Shown: positions 55,507-63,956, counted from the first letter of the stretch. The stretch: DNA of 64,000 bases from Shinisaurus crocodilurus (GCA_021292165.1 CM037877.1:206378715-206442714), one strand, 5' to 3'. Notes: generated from the letters alone by a model not told the origin. Translations and numbers: made by a program.

Positions 55507-55623
55507 CCCTGGTTATTACTTGGATGGGAGACCCCTCCTCTAGTTTCCTGCATTGAGCAGGGGGTTGGACTCAATAGCCTTGTAGGCGGCTCCTTCCAAC
55601 TCTATGGTCTATGAATCTATGAA
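55507..55623 (+). mobile_element. 5S-CR1 chimeric SINE, copy 2 (head-truncated)
   Basis: Starts within the C-box region ('cctggttattacttggatgg') and crosses the same junction as copy 1 ('gggagacc' followed by 'cctcctctagtttcctgcat'), then the CR1-type tail and 'tctatgaatctatga'. The identical junction in two unlinked loci shows this is a replicating family, not an accidental fusion. Confidence 0.9.
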
Positions 55624-55634
55624 CTCCCATCATG

Positions 55635-55880
55635 GAGAGCCAGTGCAGTGTAGTGGTTAGAGAGAGTGTTGGACTGTGATGCAGGACATCTGGGTTCTAA
55701 TCCGCACTCAGCCATGAAACTCACTGGAAGACTTTGGGCCAGTCACTGACTCTCAGCCTAAACTACCTCACAGGGTTGTTGTGAGGATAAAATGGAGAGG
55801 AGGAGGTCTATGTAAGCTGCCTTAGATTCCTTGCAAGAGGGGGAAAGGTGGGGTATAAATGAAATAAATAAATAAATGCC
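55635..55880 (+). mobile_element. tRNA-derived SINE, plus strand
   Basis: 'gagccagtgcagtgtagtgg' + 'ttagagag' (box A region), 'gggttctaatccgcactcag' (box B), 'gccatgaaactcactgg', 'cagggttgttgtgaggataa', 'tgtaagctgccttagattcc', and an (AAAT)n tail. Same family as 24071 and 27355. Confidence 0.9.
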
Positions 55881-55964
55881 TCACTATTGGTTTTGCTGGC
55901 TGGGGCTGATGGGAGTTGTAGGTCATACATCTGGAGGGCCACAAGTTACCCACCCCTGCACTAG

Positions 55965-56385
55965 CGAATAAGGGGATGTGAACCGTGCCTGAGGGCTAAA
56001 CTCGCTTGAGGTTATGTGTTACCATAGGGACACTGTGGCTTATAGAATCACAAAGTACTTTACAATAAGGTGGCCCAGGCAAGAGGCATGAGCTAAGAGG
56101 GCTCATCAGGCAAGATGGATCCAGAGCTTTGCTACTGTTATGCTTAGAGTCCATGGGCCAAATCTGTACAAAACATCATGCACTTGTAAAACACAGATCT
56201 CAAAGCCACTGCAAAGCTCAGCAGCTTAAGGATGCATGTTTAAGATCATTCGAATTAGCTATCTCATCACACCCATTAACTTCCCGGTTGTACTGAACTG
56301 GTTTGCAGGATCACCACAGTGCCTGCAGGCAGTAGTAGTAGACGATTCATGTGCTCCCACTGCAGCATCTCGTGTAATCCGAAGT
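55965..56385. other. Unassigned sequence
   Basis: No repeat end or exon recognised. Confidence 0.35.
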
Positions 56386-56392
56386 GGGAGAC

Positions 56393-56490
56393 GGTGGCTT
56401 GTTGGGGTGCTTAACAAACCACCCCACAACAACCCTTCAACAGGCCATGAGTTTTGGGTGGTTTGTTCACCACCCCAACAAGCCACCCTC
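56393..56490. mobile_element. Fold-back element, ~34-bp arms
   Basis: 'ggtggcttgttggggtgctt' + 'aacaaaccacccc' pairs with 'gggtggtttgttcaccaccc' + 'caacaagccaccc'. Further right 'ggtggttaaccaccctcgtg' is another short palindrome. Related in style to 58620. Confidence 0.7.
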
Positions 56491-56762
56491 ACTAGGTTGG
56501 GACAACAACACAAGAAGCCATGCCCAACAAGGGTAATTAGGGGAATGACTGAGCTGGCACACGCGGGGGTGGTTAACCACCCTCGTGTCATGCGAAACGA
56601 GCCAATGAATAGTTAGAGCACGGAAAAAGAGTGGGGTCTTCATGCCTTTTTAGTGCACACTAAACGATGAAGTGGGGGTCCTCATCATGAGTGCAAGTGC
56701 AGAACCAGCAGCGTGTTTGTGCACTTGGGATAACATGACACCCATAGAGTCCCCTCTCCTGT

Positions 56763-56887
56763 GTCTCCCCAACCTGGTGCCCTCCAGATGTGTTGGACTG
56801 CAAGTCCTGCTGTTCCCAGCCAGCACTGGGGAATGATGGGTGTTTCAGTCCAACACATCTGGAGGGCACCCAGTTGGGGAAGGCAGC
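56763..56887. mobile_element. Fold-back hAT MITE, 'tccccaacctg' subtype
   Basis: 'ctccccaacctggtgccctc' pairs with 'gagggcacccagttggggaa'. Inner arms are 'gttggactgcaagtcctgct' and 'gggtgtttcagtccaac'. Confidence 0.8.
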
Positions 56888-56958
56888 TTTAGACCACAGA
56901 CTGCAGTTTCTGCTCCTATGATCAGATTGCTAGTTGTTGTCTAGGAATACAGACACTA

Positions 56959-57083
56959 AGGGCGCAATCCTATGCAAGTTTAGACAGGAAAGTTGTAGGC
57001 CTTTTTTCCATCTAAACTTGCATAGGATTATACCTTAAGCCCTGCCGAACACTGAATAGGCATGAATAGGATTGCACTGTAAG
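56959..57083. repeat. 'caatcctatgca' hairpin repeat
   Basis: 'caatcctatgcaagtttaga' and 'tctaaacttgcataggatta' pair along 19 bp. A second inverted end 'gaataggattgcact' follows at 57064. Confidence 0.8.
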
Positions 57084-57516
57084 TTCTGAGGCTCACTCTC
57101 CATCCCAAGGAAGGGAGTGTAAGGGGACTGCTACAGGCAACTAGCCACCATCAGGTGCATCCAGTCTAAAAAATAAAATAAAAATGCAACCATGAAAGAA
57201 AGCAGGAGAAGGAACGGAACCGAAAGCGAGGGGGGGATGGAAGTGTGGGGAACAAGGCGAGAGAGAGTGCAAAATCCGTAAAGTAAATCTGAGAGTGTTA
57301 AAAATTGGGGGGAAAGAGGTTTCACAGTAGTTCCTGCCTAAAGCCCAAACAGCTGCCAAATTTTCATCTCCAGACAGCATTTCACATCATCTCTACACCT
57401 GCAAGACCTCCAGCCAGTTCACATTCATGCCCTTTTTAAAAGGGACTCTGCTCCGGCGTCCTGAAACAAATCTTGCCACTGTGTGCTTAAATTGTATACA
57501 AACTGTGTAGAGTCAT

Positions 57517-57901
57517 TGGGTTGGATCCAGATTAACGGCTTCTCTACATGAGGCTTTTAACCCATTTTAACTGACTACTTTACTGAGGCTTCTGCTTCCA
57601 GATTCTTGGCAGGATTAAGATCAGCTCCTTTAAAGTTTTGTTTGTTTTTCCTGGGGGTTTTCTTTCACAAGGTGGCACTGCAGTATAGCAGAACTGTGGA
57701 AATACATGACCCTTTTGTAGTGTTTTGTAACATGCTAGCCCTTTAATAGCTCACGTCATCCTCATGCCTTGTGTAGAGAAGCCCTAAGGCATACTTAGAG
57801 TAGCCCCACTGAAATGGGACCTAAGTTAGTCATGACTGATTTAAGTGCCATTTGTTTCAATGGATCTACTCTAAGTATGACTGAATCTGGATCCAACCCA
57901 T
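57517..57901. mobile_element. 'gttggatccaga' fold-back element
   Basis: The left end 'gggttggatccagat' and right end 'aatctggatccaaccca' are inverted. The right arm alone contains a second palindrome ('acctaagttagtcatgactg'). Split at TAA by the Harbinger-type MITE 57535-57783. Confidence 0.82.
57535..57783. mobile_element. Harbinger-like MITE nested at TAA (TSD TAA)
   Basis: Ends 'cggcttctctacatgaggct' and 'gccttgtgtagagaagccc' are inverted. TAA is present on both sides, and removing the insert joins the host element seamlessly ('gatccagattaaggcata'). This gives a clean empty-site argument for a 3-bp duplication, as in PIF/Harbinger. Confidence 0.85.
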
Positions 57902-58200
57902 ACCTATTTCCCCCCAACATCCTTATTGTAAGGTTGTGGCCTTTTTTGAGCAAAAGGGTGTGCAAGTAAATATTGATAAGGGAGACAAAGTGTATTTTAC
58001 CCCTCCCCAACCCCCAACCCCCAACCCCCCGCCATGTGAGGATTCTTGGAAGAGCACCGGTAGTTAACATACACTTCTTTCTTTTGCAATCTTACACATG
58101 AAAAGTGTTCATGAGAAAATGCTGCTTGAAAATTTCTGTGAACATGTGAGTATGAATAAGGCTTGAGAACACTGTGAAGAAATTATTCAGTGGTTTAGTT

Positions 58201-58325
58201 CAGTGTTCTCCAGCCTTGGGTCCCCAGATGTTTTTGGCCTACAACTCCCAGCATGCCCCAGCAAGTGTAGCATGCTGGGAGTTGTAGGCCAAAAACATCT
58301 GGGGACCCAAGGTTGGAGAACACTG
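58201..58325. mobile_element. Fold-back hAT MITE, copy 5 of the 'cagtgttctcc' family (TSD GTTTAGTY)
   Basis: Starts 'cagtgttctccagccttggg' and ends 'gttggagaacactg'. Flanks are GTTTAGTT (58193-58200) and GTTTAGTC (58326-58333). Both arms are complete up to 'cccagcatgc', making it close to the 5605 copy in length. Confidence 0.92.
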
Positions 58326-58619
58326 GTTTAGTCACTAGGAGGCACTCTTGTTAGACATTGCAGTGTCCGGCCCGGGCTCAGCCAGAGGTTCCTTCCTAAG
58401 GTCCCCATGACAAATATGGAACAGTTTATGAAGAGCCACTATCACCACTGCTAACTCCTAAAACCATGCTTCTTCATCTTATTGAACCTAATGACCCTGG
58501 ATTCCTCCTGCATAAAGACCTTCTTATGCAATTGTATACAGCTGCAAAGTCATGTATAGCACAATTTGGAAATCTCCAAAGTAACCAACTAAACAGCAGT
58601 GGGTTGATAAAATCTGGGA

Positions 58620-58990
58620 GACTATGTCGCGGTTCCCACAATCATGGCGGGGGAAATCATGGCCAAGGTGGCTTATTTCACCCGCCATACATGTCAGTCA
58701 TGGCCTGGGAGGACATGCATAATTACCTTCGCTGGTGCGGCTTGCGGTGTCATGCAAAGCCAGCAAGGGTGCCTTTTGCCATGGCTAACAAGCCACCTCG
58801 GAACCCTAAAACAGCCCATGGGTCCTGTAACCATGGTAACAAGCCACCCTTGCTGGGCTAGCATGACATGGCAAGCTGCACCAGAGCAGGTAATTATGCA
58901 AATCCCCCTGGCATGCAACCATGTGTGGTGGGGGAAATAAGCCACCATGGCTTATTTCCCCCACCGTGATTGTACGGACTGGGTCTGTCT
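58620..58990. mobile_element. Long fold-back element, arms ~170 bp
   Basis: The left arm ('cacaatcatggcgggggaaa' onward) and right arm (reverse complement beginning 'agtccgtacaatcacggtgg') align to the centre, sharing 'gcataattacc', 'ggtgcggcttgc/ggtgcagcttgc', 'gtcatgc' and 'agcaagggtg'. Smaller palindromes (accatggt) lie inside. Open frames of up to 131 codons here arise from the arms and are not genes. Confidence 0.8.
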
Positions 58991-58994
58991 ATGT

Positions 58995-59450
58995 ATAAAC
59001 TGACTCAGCAAATGCAGCCAGCAAGGATCCTAATTCTAAGAAAGATACTATGGCACCATGGTTTCAATTTATTCCTATGTTGAAGCCCTTTAAACTTTTG
59101 ATCAAATTTAAGCCAAGTACAGTTGCCTATATTTTTTCTGACTAATACACACATACACACAAAATAACACACACTCTCACACACTCCTTTTATATGCCAT
59201 ATAACTTGTATTTTTATTCTGTCTTTAGATATTGAGCTCCTACTTAGCCTGTTTTATTGTAGATGTTCCACAACTATATTGGTGATAGACTAAGAATTAT
59301 AATTAGTGAATTTGGTGTTTTTTTTAGTACTCTTGTTATATTATTATTATATATGTTCTTTTTGTTGCCTTTGTGTGTGTTTTTAACCTTACTTCAAAAT
59401 AAAATAAAATTTCATGATGAAAAAAGGGGGGAAATCCATAATCCATATTA
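58995..59450. other. Unassigned AT-rich sequence
   Basis: Ends in 'aataaaataaaatttcatga', possibly a retroelement tail. Short (CA)n-like runs near 59150-59180. Confidence 0.35.
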
Positions 59451-59456
59451 GGGTAA

Positions 59457-59545
59457 TACCTTTTTTGGGCCAACCCAAAGGTCACAAAGCAGCATGCAAG
59501 CTTTTGAATTCTGCAGAACTCTTGATCAGGCTAGATGGTAAATAT
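59457..59545 (-). mobile_element. Retroelement 3' end fragment, minus strand
   Basis: Reverse-complement of the type at 14505: 'tagggtaataccttttttgg', then 'catgcaagcttttgaattct' and 'gcagaactcttgatcag'. Confidence 0.6.
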
Positions 59546-59614
59546 TAACAAAGCAAAAGGGGGTGTGTGAAGGGAAACAAACCGGCTGATACTGAAGCCA
59601 TGGAGTCTGCTTTT

Positions 59615-59989
59615 AGGGTTTCTCTATATGAGGCTTTTAACCGGACACTTTACTGAGGTTTATGCTTCCAGATTCCTTGTGGGATTCCTTTACATGTGTT
59701 TTTCCCCCAGGGTTTTTCTTTCTCTGCCTTTCTATATGTTCCATTACACAACTACAAGGTGGTGCTGCGTTATAGCAGAATTCAGAAAATACACAAGCTT
59801 CTCATTCTGGTTCATTCTGCCATTTCCAGATAATACTACACTTTCCTCAATCAAAAAAAGAAACTGTGGAAATGCTTGGAAAGCACAGCAGAGGCCCTGG
59901 AGGATGACGACATTGTGTAAAGCACCAGCAGACTACTGTGAGTGAGGAATCACAAGCACACAATAAATGCCTTGTGTAGAGAAGCCCTT
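59615..59989. mobile_element. Harbinger-like MITE (TSD TTA)
   Basis: 'gggtttctctatatgaggct' against 'tgccttgtgtagagaagccc', with TTA on both sides. Shares 'ctttactgaggtttatgctt', 'acaaggtggtgctgcgttat' and 'agcagaattcagaaaataca' with 57535, plus about 130 bp of extra interior sequence. Confidence 0.8.
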
Positions 59990-59994
59990 AGTTA

Positions 59995-61128
59995 CAGTCT
60001 TAAGATGGAATGTGGGGGGAGTTTTCAGACATTAAGATTAGGCTCTACTAGGTGTTGTGATGCTATCAGATTGCATGTAGAAATTCCCTAGGACTTGTTG
60101 GGATAAAGAAACAAACAATGGTTGATACCCCGTTTAAATAAATAAATAAATAAATAAATCAACCACAGCTGTTACCTGGATCTGTCTACTTTCTCTCTAC
60201 GTCTGCTTTCTGCCTACCATGGAACCTGTGTGTTTTGGTTAAGGATGAAAACAGCCTGGGTAACAGTTGGATAACAGTTTGTTTGTATTTAACTGAATCA
60301 TGTTATGTTATGCTAAAAAACTCCCGAGTTTTTTTTCTTCGAGCAAGGTCTGTTCGCTGTTCACTCAGCATGATTAAAGATTATTGTGATCTTGACAGCA
60401 GCTCGTTTCCCAACACTCAGAGATGCACTCAGAGATGCGAGCTGTTAAACAGGTTTTACCTGTGTCTTAGCAATTACTATTGAGATGCAGCCAGCACTAG
60501 CTATTGAAGTGCAGAAAAAGCAGTCGTAGCCTTGAAGGAAGAAGAGCCAACATGTTTGCATATGACAGAGAGGTTTTTTACACAGGCTTTCCTCAGTCAG
60601 AGTTGAAGAAATGAATTATAATTTACCACACAACAAATTCTTCCAAATTCTTCTAGGGTTGAAGTAAGATCCAAGTTGGAATCTTGGATCTTGTAGGAAT
60701 GTAGGAATTTCTAAAATGTAGGAATGTAAGTCTATATTTTCAATCTAGCTAGCCTTTCAATCTAGTAGCCAGAGAGGCAGAGGCTGTTAAATTAGCATTA
60801 CAAATCCTGGTTTTGTTAGTAGGATTAGCATAAGTGCATAGAGGTTTTGGTTTTCCTCAGTCGGAGTTAGAAGAAGAAAGTTGATGTAGATGTACCACCA
60901 ATTAAGAAACAAAAGGTTGAGTTTCTGGCAGCTATCTATCAAGCGAGCTTCAAGCAAAGATTTTGCTGTTCGTGACTCAGCGATTCGTGAGCCAGCTACT
61001 GAAGGCTCGCTCACACCACTATAATGCAAAATTAGGAATCAAGCATGGGTTATTTGTTTCTCTACCCCAGCAGTCCTAGGTGCAACCTGATATTGTTGCA
61101 GCTACTACAAAATAACTTGTATTGCATC
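59995..61128. other. Unassigned sequence
   Basis: Contains an (AAAT)n run at 60136-60158. The phrase 'tttcctcagtc[a/g]gagtt' occurs twice (~60588 and ~60853), hinting at a local duplication. Nothing coding recognised. Confidence 0.35.
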
Positions 61129-61136
61129 ACTGAAAG
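61129..61136 (+). repeat. Target-site duplication ACTGAAAG, left
   Basis: Identical to 63922-63929; together they frame the hAT element. Confidence 0.95.
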
Positions 61137-61969
61137 CAGGGCCGGATTAAGATAGGGGCTATTGGAGCTGCAGCTCCAGGCCCCTACCCCAAAATAGGCC
61201 CACAATATAGGGACGCGCGGCGCCGGAGAAATGAGGACGTCACCTCGCTCACCTGCGGGGCGTTGCCGGACACGGCGCCGGTGCAAAGCAGGGTGGCACG
61301 ATGCAGCAGGGCAGCGCCTGAACCGGGGCGACACCACTTCGCCGGCAGAGAGGCCTCGGAGAAGCGGCGCCTGCAGCGGCAGCCCAGAAGGACGCGGGCC
61401 TGCAGGAAGCACCTCCTGCCCTGCCCTGCCCTGCCCTGCCGCCGCCGCCGCCGCCGCGCGCTTGGCCAGGCGGGCCCAGTCCTCAGCGGCTCCTCCGGAG
61501 AATGCCGCCGAGCGCCGCGGAGCCAGGGCGCGATCGAGCAGTCCGGCCCGCCTGGAACTGTGGCGTCGGCGTCCGGGGGGCTCCTTCCTTCCATGCAGAC
61601 CCCTGCAGGGGTGGGCGGGCAGGCGGGCAGCGGCGGCATCAGCCTCCCTGCATCTGGGCGGGGCCCGGCTGGTGGGAGGGCGCCCTTGGAGCAGCCGGCC
61701 ACTCTCCGGGTGGGGAAGCCGGTTCTGCTGCGCAGGCAAGGGAGCCGGCAAGGGAGCCGGGGTGTGTGTGTGCATGTGTGTGTGCGTGTGCACTGGACGC
61801 CCCCGTGGCCCCAGGCATGCTGCTGGTCGCCCGGAGCGGGGCTGACGGTTCTGCAGCGGCGCGGAGGGCCCCACAAGCAGAGGCGGGGGGCTCTTGCCGG
61901 AGCTCTCTCAAGCCAGCGGGAGGCGGCTGGGCTCCCCCTTACCCACTGCCAGCCCCCCCTTACCTTGCC

Positions 61970-62175
61970 TTAGAACTCCCAGAGGCACTCGCGGGTCACC
62001 TCCTTGCTGTCGGCCACGAGGGGCCCCTCCCAGTCCCCACGCAGATAGTTCCCATTGGGGCCCAGGACGGCCAGCAGGTTGTTCCCTCTGATCTCCAGGC
62101 AGAAATTCAAGGCAAACTTGCCCCAGGTCTTGAAGGTCCTCTCGGAAGTCAGAGACCAAAAGCTCTTGCCGCGGC
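61970..62175 (-). pseudogene. FSCN3: Captured terminal exon of fascin-3
   Basis: On the minus strand a pyrimidine-rich tract ends in 'cctccccccag' at 62176, followed by a phase-1 exon of 67 codons and TAA at 61970-61972. The translation includes 'KSFWSLTSERTFKTWGKFAL', 'NFCLEI', 'LLAVLGPNGNYLRGDWEG' and the end 'VTRECLWEF'. This is the last part of a fascin beta-trefoil: FSCN1 ends similarly in '...SLWEY', and the human FSCN3 end that I recall has 'PWGKFALNFC', 'LLTVLAPNGFY' and 'ITRECIWEF', a closer match. The FSCN1 last exon also begins just before the GKYW equivalent, fitting the splice site here. No frameshift or stop is present. Fascins bundle actin; FSCN3 is testis-enriched in mammals. 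Only one exon is here, antisense to the transposase, so it cannot make a fascin. Identification is from memory, not from a search. Confidence 0.85.
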
Positions 62176-62260
62176 CTGGGGGGAGGAAGGAAGGGAGGAA
62201 GGGAGGAGGAAAGAAAAGGAACCCAGCTGGTGGCTGCCCTCTCACCCGTCACCTGGCCTG
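62176..62260 (-). other. Intron piece with acceptor (FSCN3 last intron)
   Basis: Minus strand: 'gccag|gtgacgggtgagag' at about 62260, then a CT-rich tract (TTCCTCCCTTCC units) and AG at 62176. If the GT is used, the intron would be about 85 nt. The frame upstream has the right length to continue the protein, but I see no convincing similarity, so only the acceptor side is supported. Confidence 0.5.
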
Positions 62261-62551
62261 TGGCCGACACTCTGCTCAGGAAGGGACAGCGGCACCCGCG
62301 GGAAACGCCGCGGAGCGGCACGGCGGCGGCGTGGGGGGGATCATCCCAGCCTGGACACCGCGATTCAGAAATCCAGTTTCACTGCCAGGTGATGCCTCTT
62401 CTTCCGATACTGCTCCCCAGTGTGGATATGAAAACCCATAAAAAGCTGCACATCATGGCTCAACACACTGAAGGCGAAGGAAGATTGCTTTGTTCTTCAG
62501 AAATAAAGCCAGTCTGGGCCGATTGTCTCAATTGATATTGACTGAGAGTGC

Positions 62552-62640
62552 AACCCTATACATGCTACTCAGAAGTAAGTCCCATTCAGTTCAGGGAAGC
62601 GTATATAATGTAGGATATGCAGCCTAAAACTCATGTGATT
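62552..62640. repeat. 'caatcctatgca' repeat nested in the hAT element
   Basis: 'gagtgcaaccctatacatgc' followed by 'tactcagaagtaagtcccat' and 'tatgcagcct'. Lies inside the outer target duplication, so it either jumped in later or travelled with the cargo. Confidence 0.7.
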
Positions 62641-62884
62641 ACTCTTATTACATTACAGCAATTTTGTATTGAATGGATGGTCAGCAGACAGACAATCTGC
62701 ATTTTGTGGTTACCTGGATGGTGAAGAGGCAACACCTGCACATTTCCATATGTCCACCATCATGGGGCTGCCTTTGGTTTGGGGGGGGCTGCTCCATCAG
62801 CACTCCCAGGGGTGTCATGCTGCTGCCCCACTTTTGCTTCACTGCCCCATCTGTTTGGGTTATTTATTTATTTATTGTGTTTAT

Positions 62885-63424
62885 ACCAATTCTGACCAAT
62901 TGACAGAATCACTGAGGCACAGGCAAGCAGCATACAATATAATTCAAGAAAGATTTGGATTTCTATCAGAAATATGCACTCTAGCAGCTGATAGTCTACG
63001 TTCCAGAGCCACTACACTAGTGTCAAAATATCCTGAAGATCTTGAACCCCTGTTTGCAGACGAAATTGTACAGTTTTCATCTATTTTCAAAATGTACCAA
63101 TCTTCCACTGCAAATCAAGACATTCATGGGAGTCAAGAAACACAAATGTACAAGTTTATGATTGCACAATCTCTAGTCGGTGCATTTCCAAATACATTTG
63201 TGACCCTCCGCATGTATTTGTGTTTAATGGTCAGCAACTGCAGTGGTGAGCGTTCATTTTCAGCATTAAAACGTGTGAAAAATGAACTAAGGTCTTCCAT
63301 GGGTCAGGAGCGTTTAAATGCGCTCTCTCTGTTGTGCATTGAAAATGGTTTGCTGAACGAGCTTAATCTTGATTCTACAATTGAGGAATTTGCAACTAAA
63401 AAAGCAAGAAAAGTTAATGTGTAA
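62885..63424 (+). pseudogene. hAT transposase C-terminal fragment
   Basis: About 179 codons ending at a stop at 63424. The last half is a hAT C-terminal dimerisation domain: 'CSGERSFSALKRVKNELRSS' then 'MGQERLNALSLLCIENGLL'. The upstream part ('HRQAAYNIIQERFGFLSEI', 'EIVQFSSIFKMY') resembles the region before it in Tip100/ZMYM-type hAT proteins. The frame is open further upstream to 62669, but that segment ('MNGWSADRQSAFCGYLDGEE...') does not look like transposase, and the junction falls near an ATTT run at 62861-62875. Zinc finger and RNase-H catalytic aspartates are missing. The fragment has no stop or frameshift, so it is young. Confidence 0.88.
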
Positions 63425-63575
63425 TTTTATTTTAATCTACCAGCTTGATTCATTTAGTTTAAATGCAGGTTAGAGTTCAGTGAATAACCTGTTTGTGTGT
63501 TTAAAACTAGTGGTTGCTATTTATTTCAAGAGTTACTCTCTGCACCATAATCATAACGCAGGCTGTATTGATTAT

Positions 63576-63622
63576 GATGCAATAATAATAATAATAATAT
63601 ATTATATTATATTATATATTTA
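63576..63622. repeat. (AAT)n / (ATT)n run in the hAT 3' flank
   Basis: Six AAT units followed by ATATT repeats. Confidence 0.85.
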
Positions 63623-63921
63623 AGGAACAAATTTTTATGAGCCAAACATCATACACTTATATTTAAATTGTTTATATGCTTTATGTTTATTTAAAAATGG
63701 TTGTTGTGAATGTTCTATTTATAACGGTTTTATTGAGTTAACAAGCTTATTGTTTACAAAATAAGAAATATTTTCAATATGTTTCTGTTTTGGCACTTTA
63801 ATGGTAATTAAAATATTTAATTTGTTTTAATATAAAATTGCGTCTTCATTTTATTTATTTCCATAAAAAGGCTCACCAAAATCCTCAGCACCAGGCCCAT
63901 AATGCTCTTAATCCGGCCCTG

Positions 63922-63929
63922 ACTGAAAG
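63922..63929 (+). repeat. Target-site duplication ACTGAAAG, right
   Basis: Right-hand partner of 61129-61136. Confidence 0.95.
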
Positions 63930-63956
63930 GAGCCAAATGGTACATATCAGTCATTC

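Larger units (their letters stand above)
55469..55958. mobile_element. hAT MITE holding two nested SINEs
   Basis: Left part 55469-55506 ('caggcaacatgtggcactcc' then 'agatgttga'), a short middle piece ('actcccatcat', 55624-55634) and right part 55881-55958 ('ggctgatgggagttgtaggt' to 'acccacccctg') reassemble in order into the MITE family seen at 23268. The gaps are filled by the 5S SINE and the tRNA SINE. Confidence 0.85.
61200..62370. other. CpG-island-like cargo block inside the hAT element
   Basis: Sharply GC-rich compared with its surroundings and full of CpG ('gcgcggcgccgg', 'gccgccgccgccgccgcgcg', 'cgccgcggagc'). Includes (CCTGC)n and (CCG)n at 61420-61460 and a GT-rich run at 61760-61795. 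High CpG density argues for an unmethylated origin, such as a host promoter or exon region, and for a capture too recent for CpG decay. Besides the exon at 61970-62175, the minus strand has a strong donor-like site, CAG|GTGAGC, at about 61250-61260, preceded by an open frame that could be another exon; I cannot name it. Open frames of 200-296 codons on both strands are composition artefacts. Confidence 0.75.
61137..63921 (+). mobile_element. 2,785-bp hAT element carrying a captured host exon
   Basis: Terminal inverted repeats of 16 bp are perfect: 'cagggccggattaaga' at 61137-61152 and its complement at 63906-63921. A perfect 8-bp duplication, ACTGAAAG, flanks the whole unit. The termini resemble Zaphod-type (hAT-Tip100) elements as I remember them. 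From the left, in order: ~65 bp of terminal sequence; a GC- and CpG-rich block (about 61200-62370); a non-coding stretch with a nested 'caatcctatgca' repeat; the 3' end of a hAT transposase gene (62885-63424); and an AT-rich 3' flank with a TA/AAT run. The transposase lacks its zinc-finger and catalytic core, so movement would need help in trans. The single outer duplication means terminal repeats, cargo and transposase fragment were inserted as one piece. Confidence 0.95.

Noticed and set aside
58466..58861. 131-codon frame
   Set aside because: Lies mostly in the arms of the fold-back element at 58620.
61970..62175. FSCN3 as a resident host gene
   Set aside because: Only the last exon is present, inside transposon ends with a perfect target duplication. 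No other fascin exon was found in the window.
61502..62392. 296-codon plus-strand open frame in the GC-rich block
   Set aside because: It runs antisense through the FSCN3 exon, has biased G/A/P/R composition, and CpG-rich DNA is poor in stop codons. The opposite-strand frames of 230-270 codons were rejected for the same reason.
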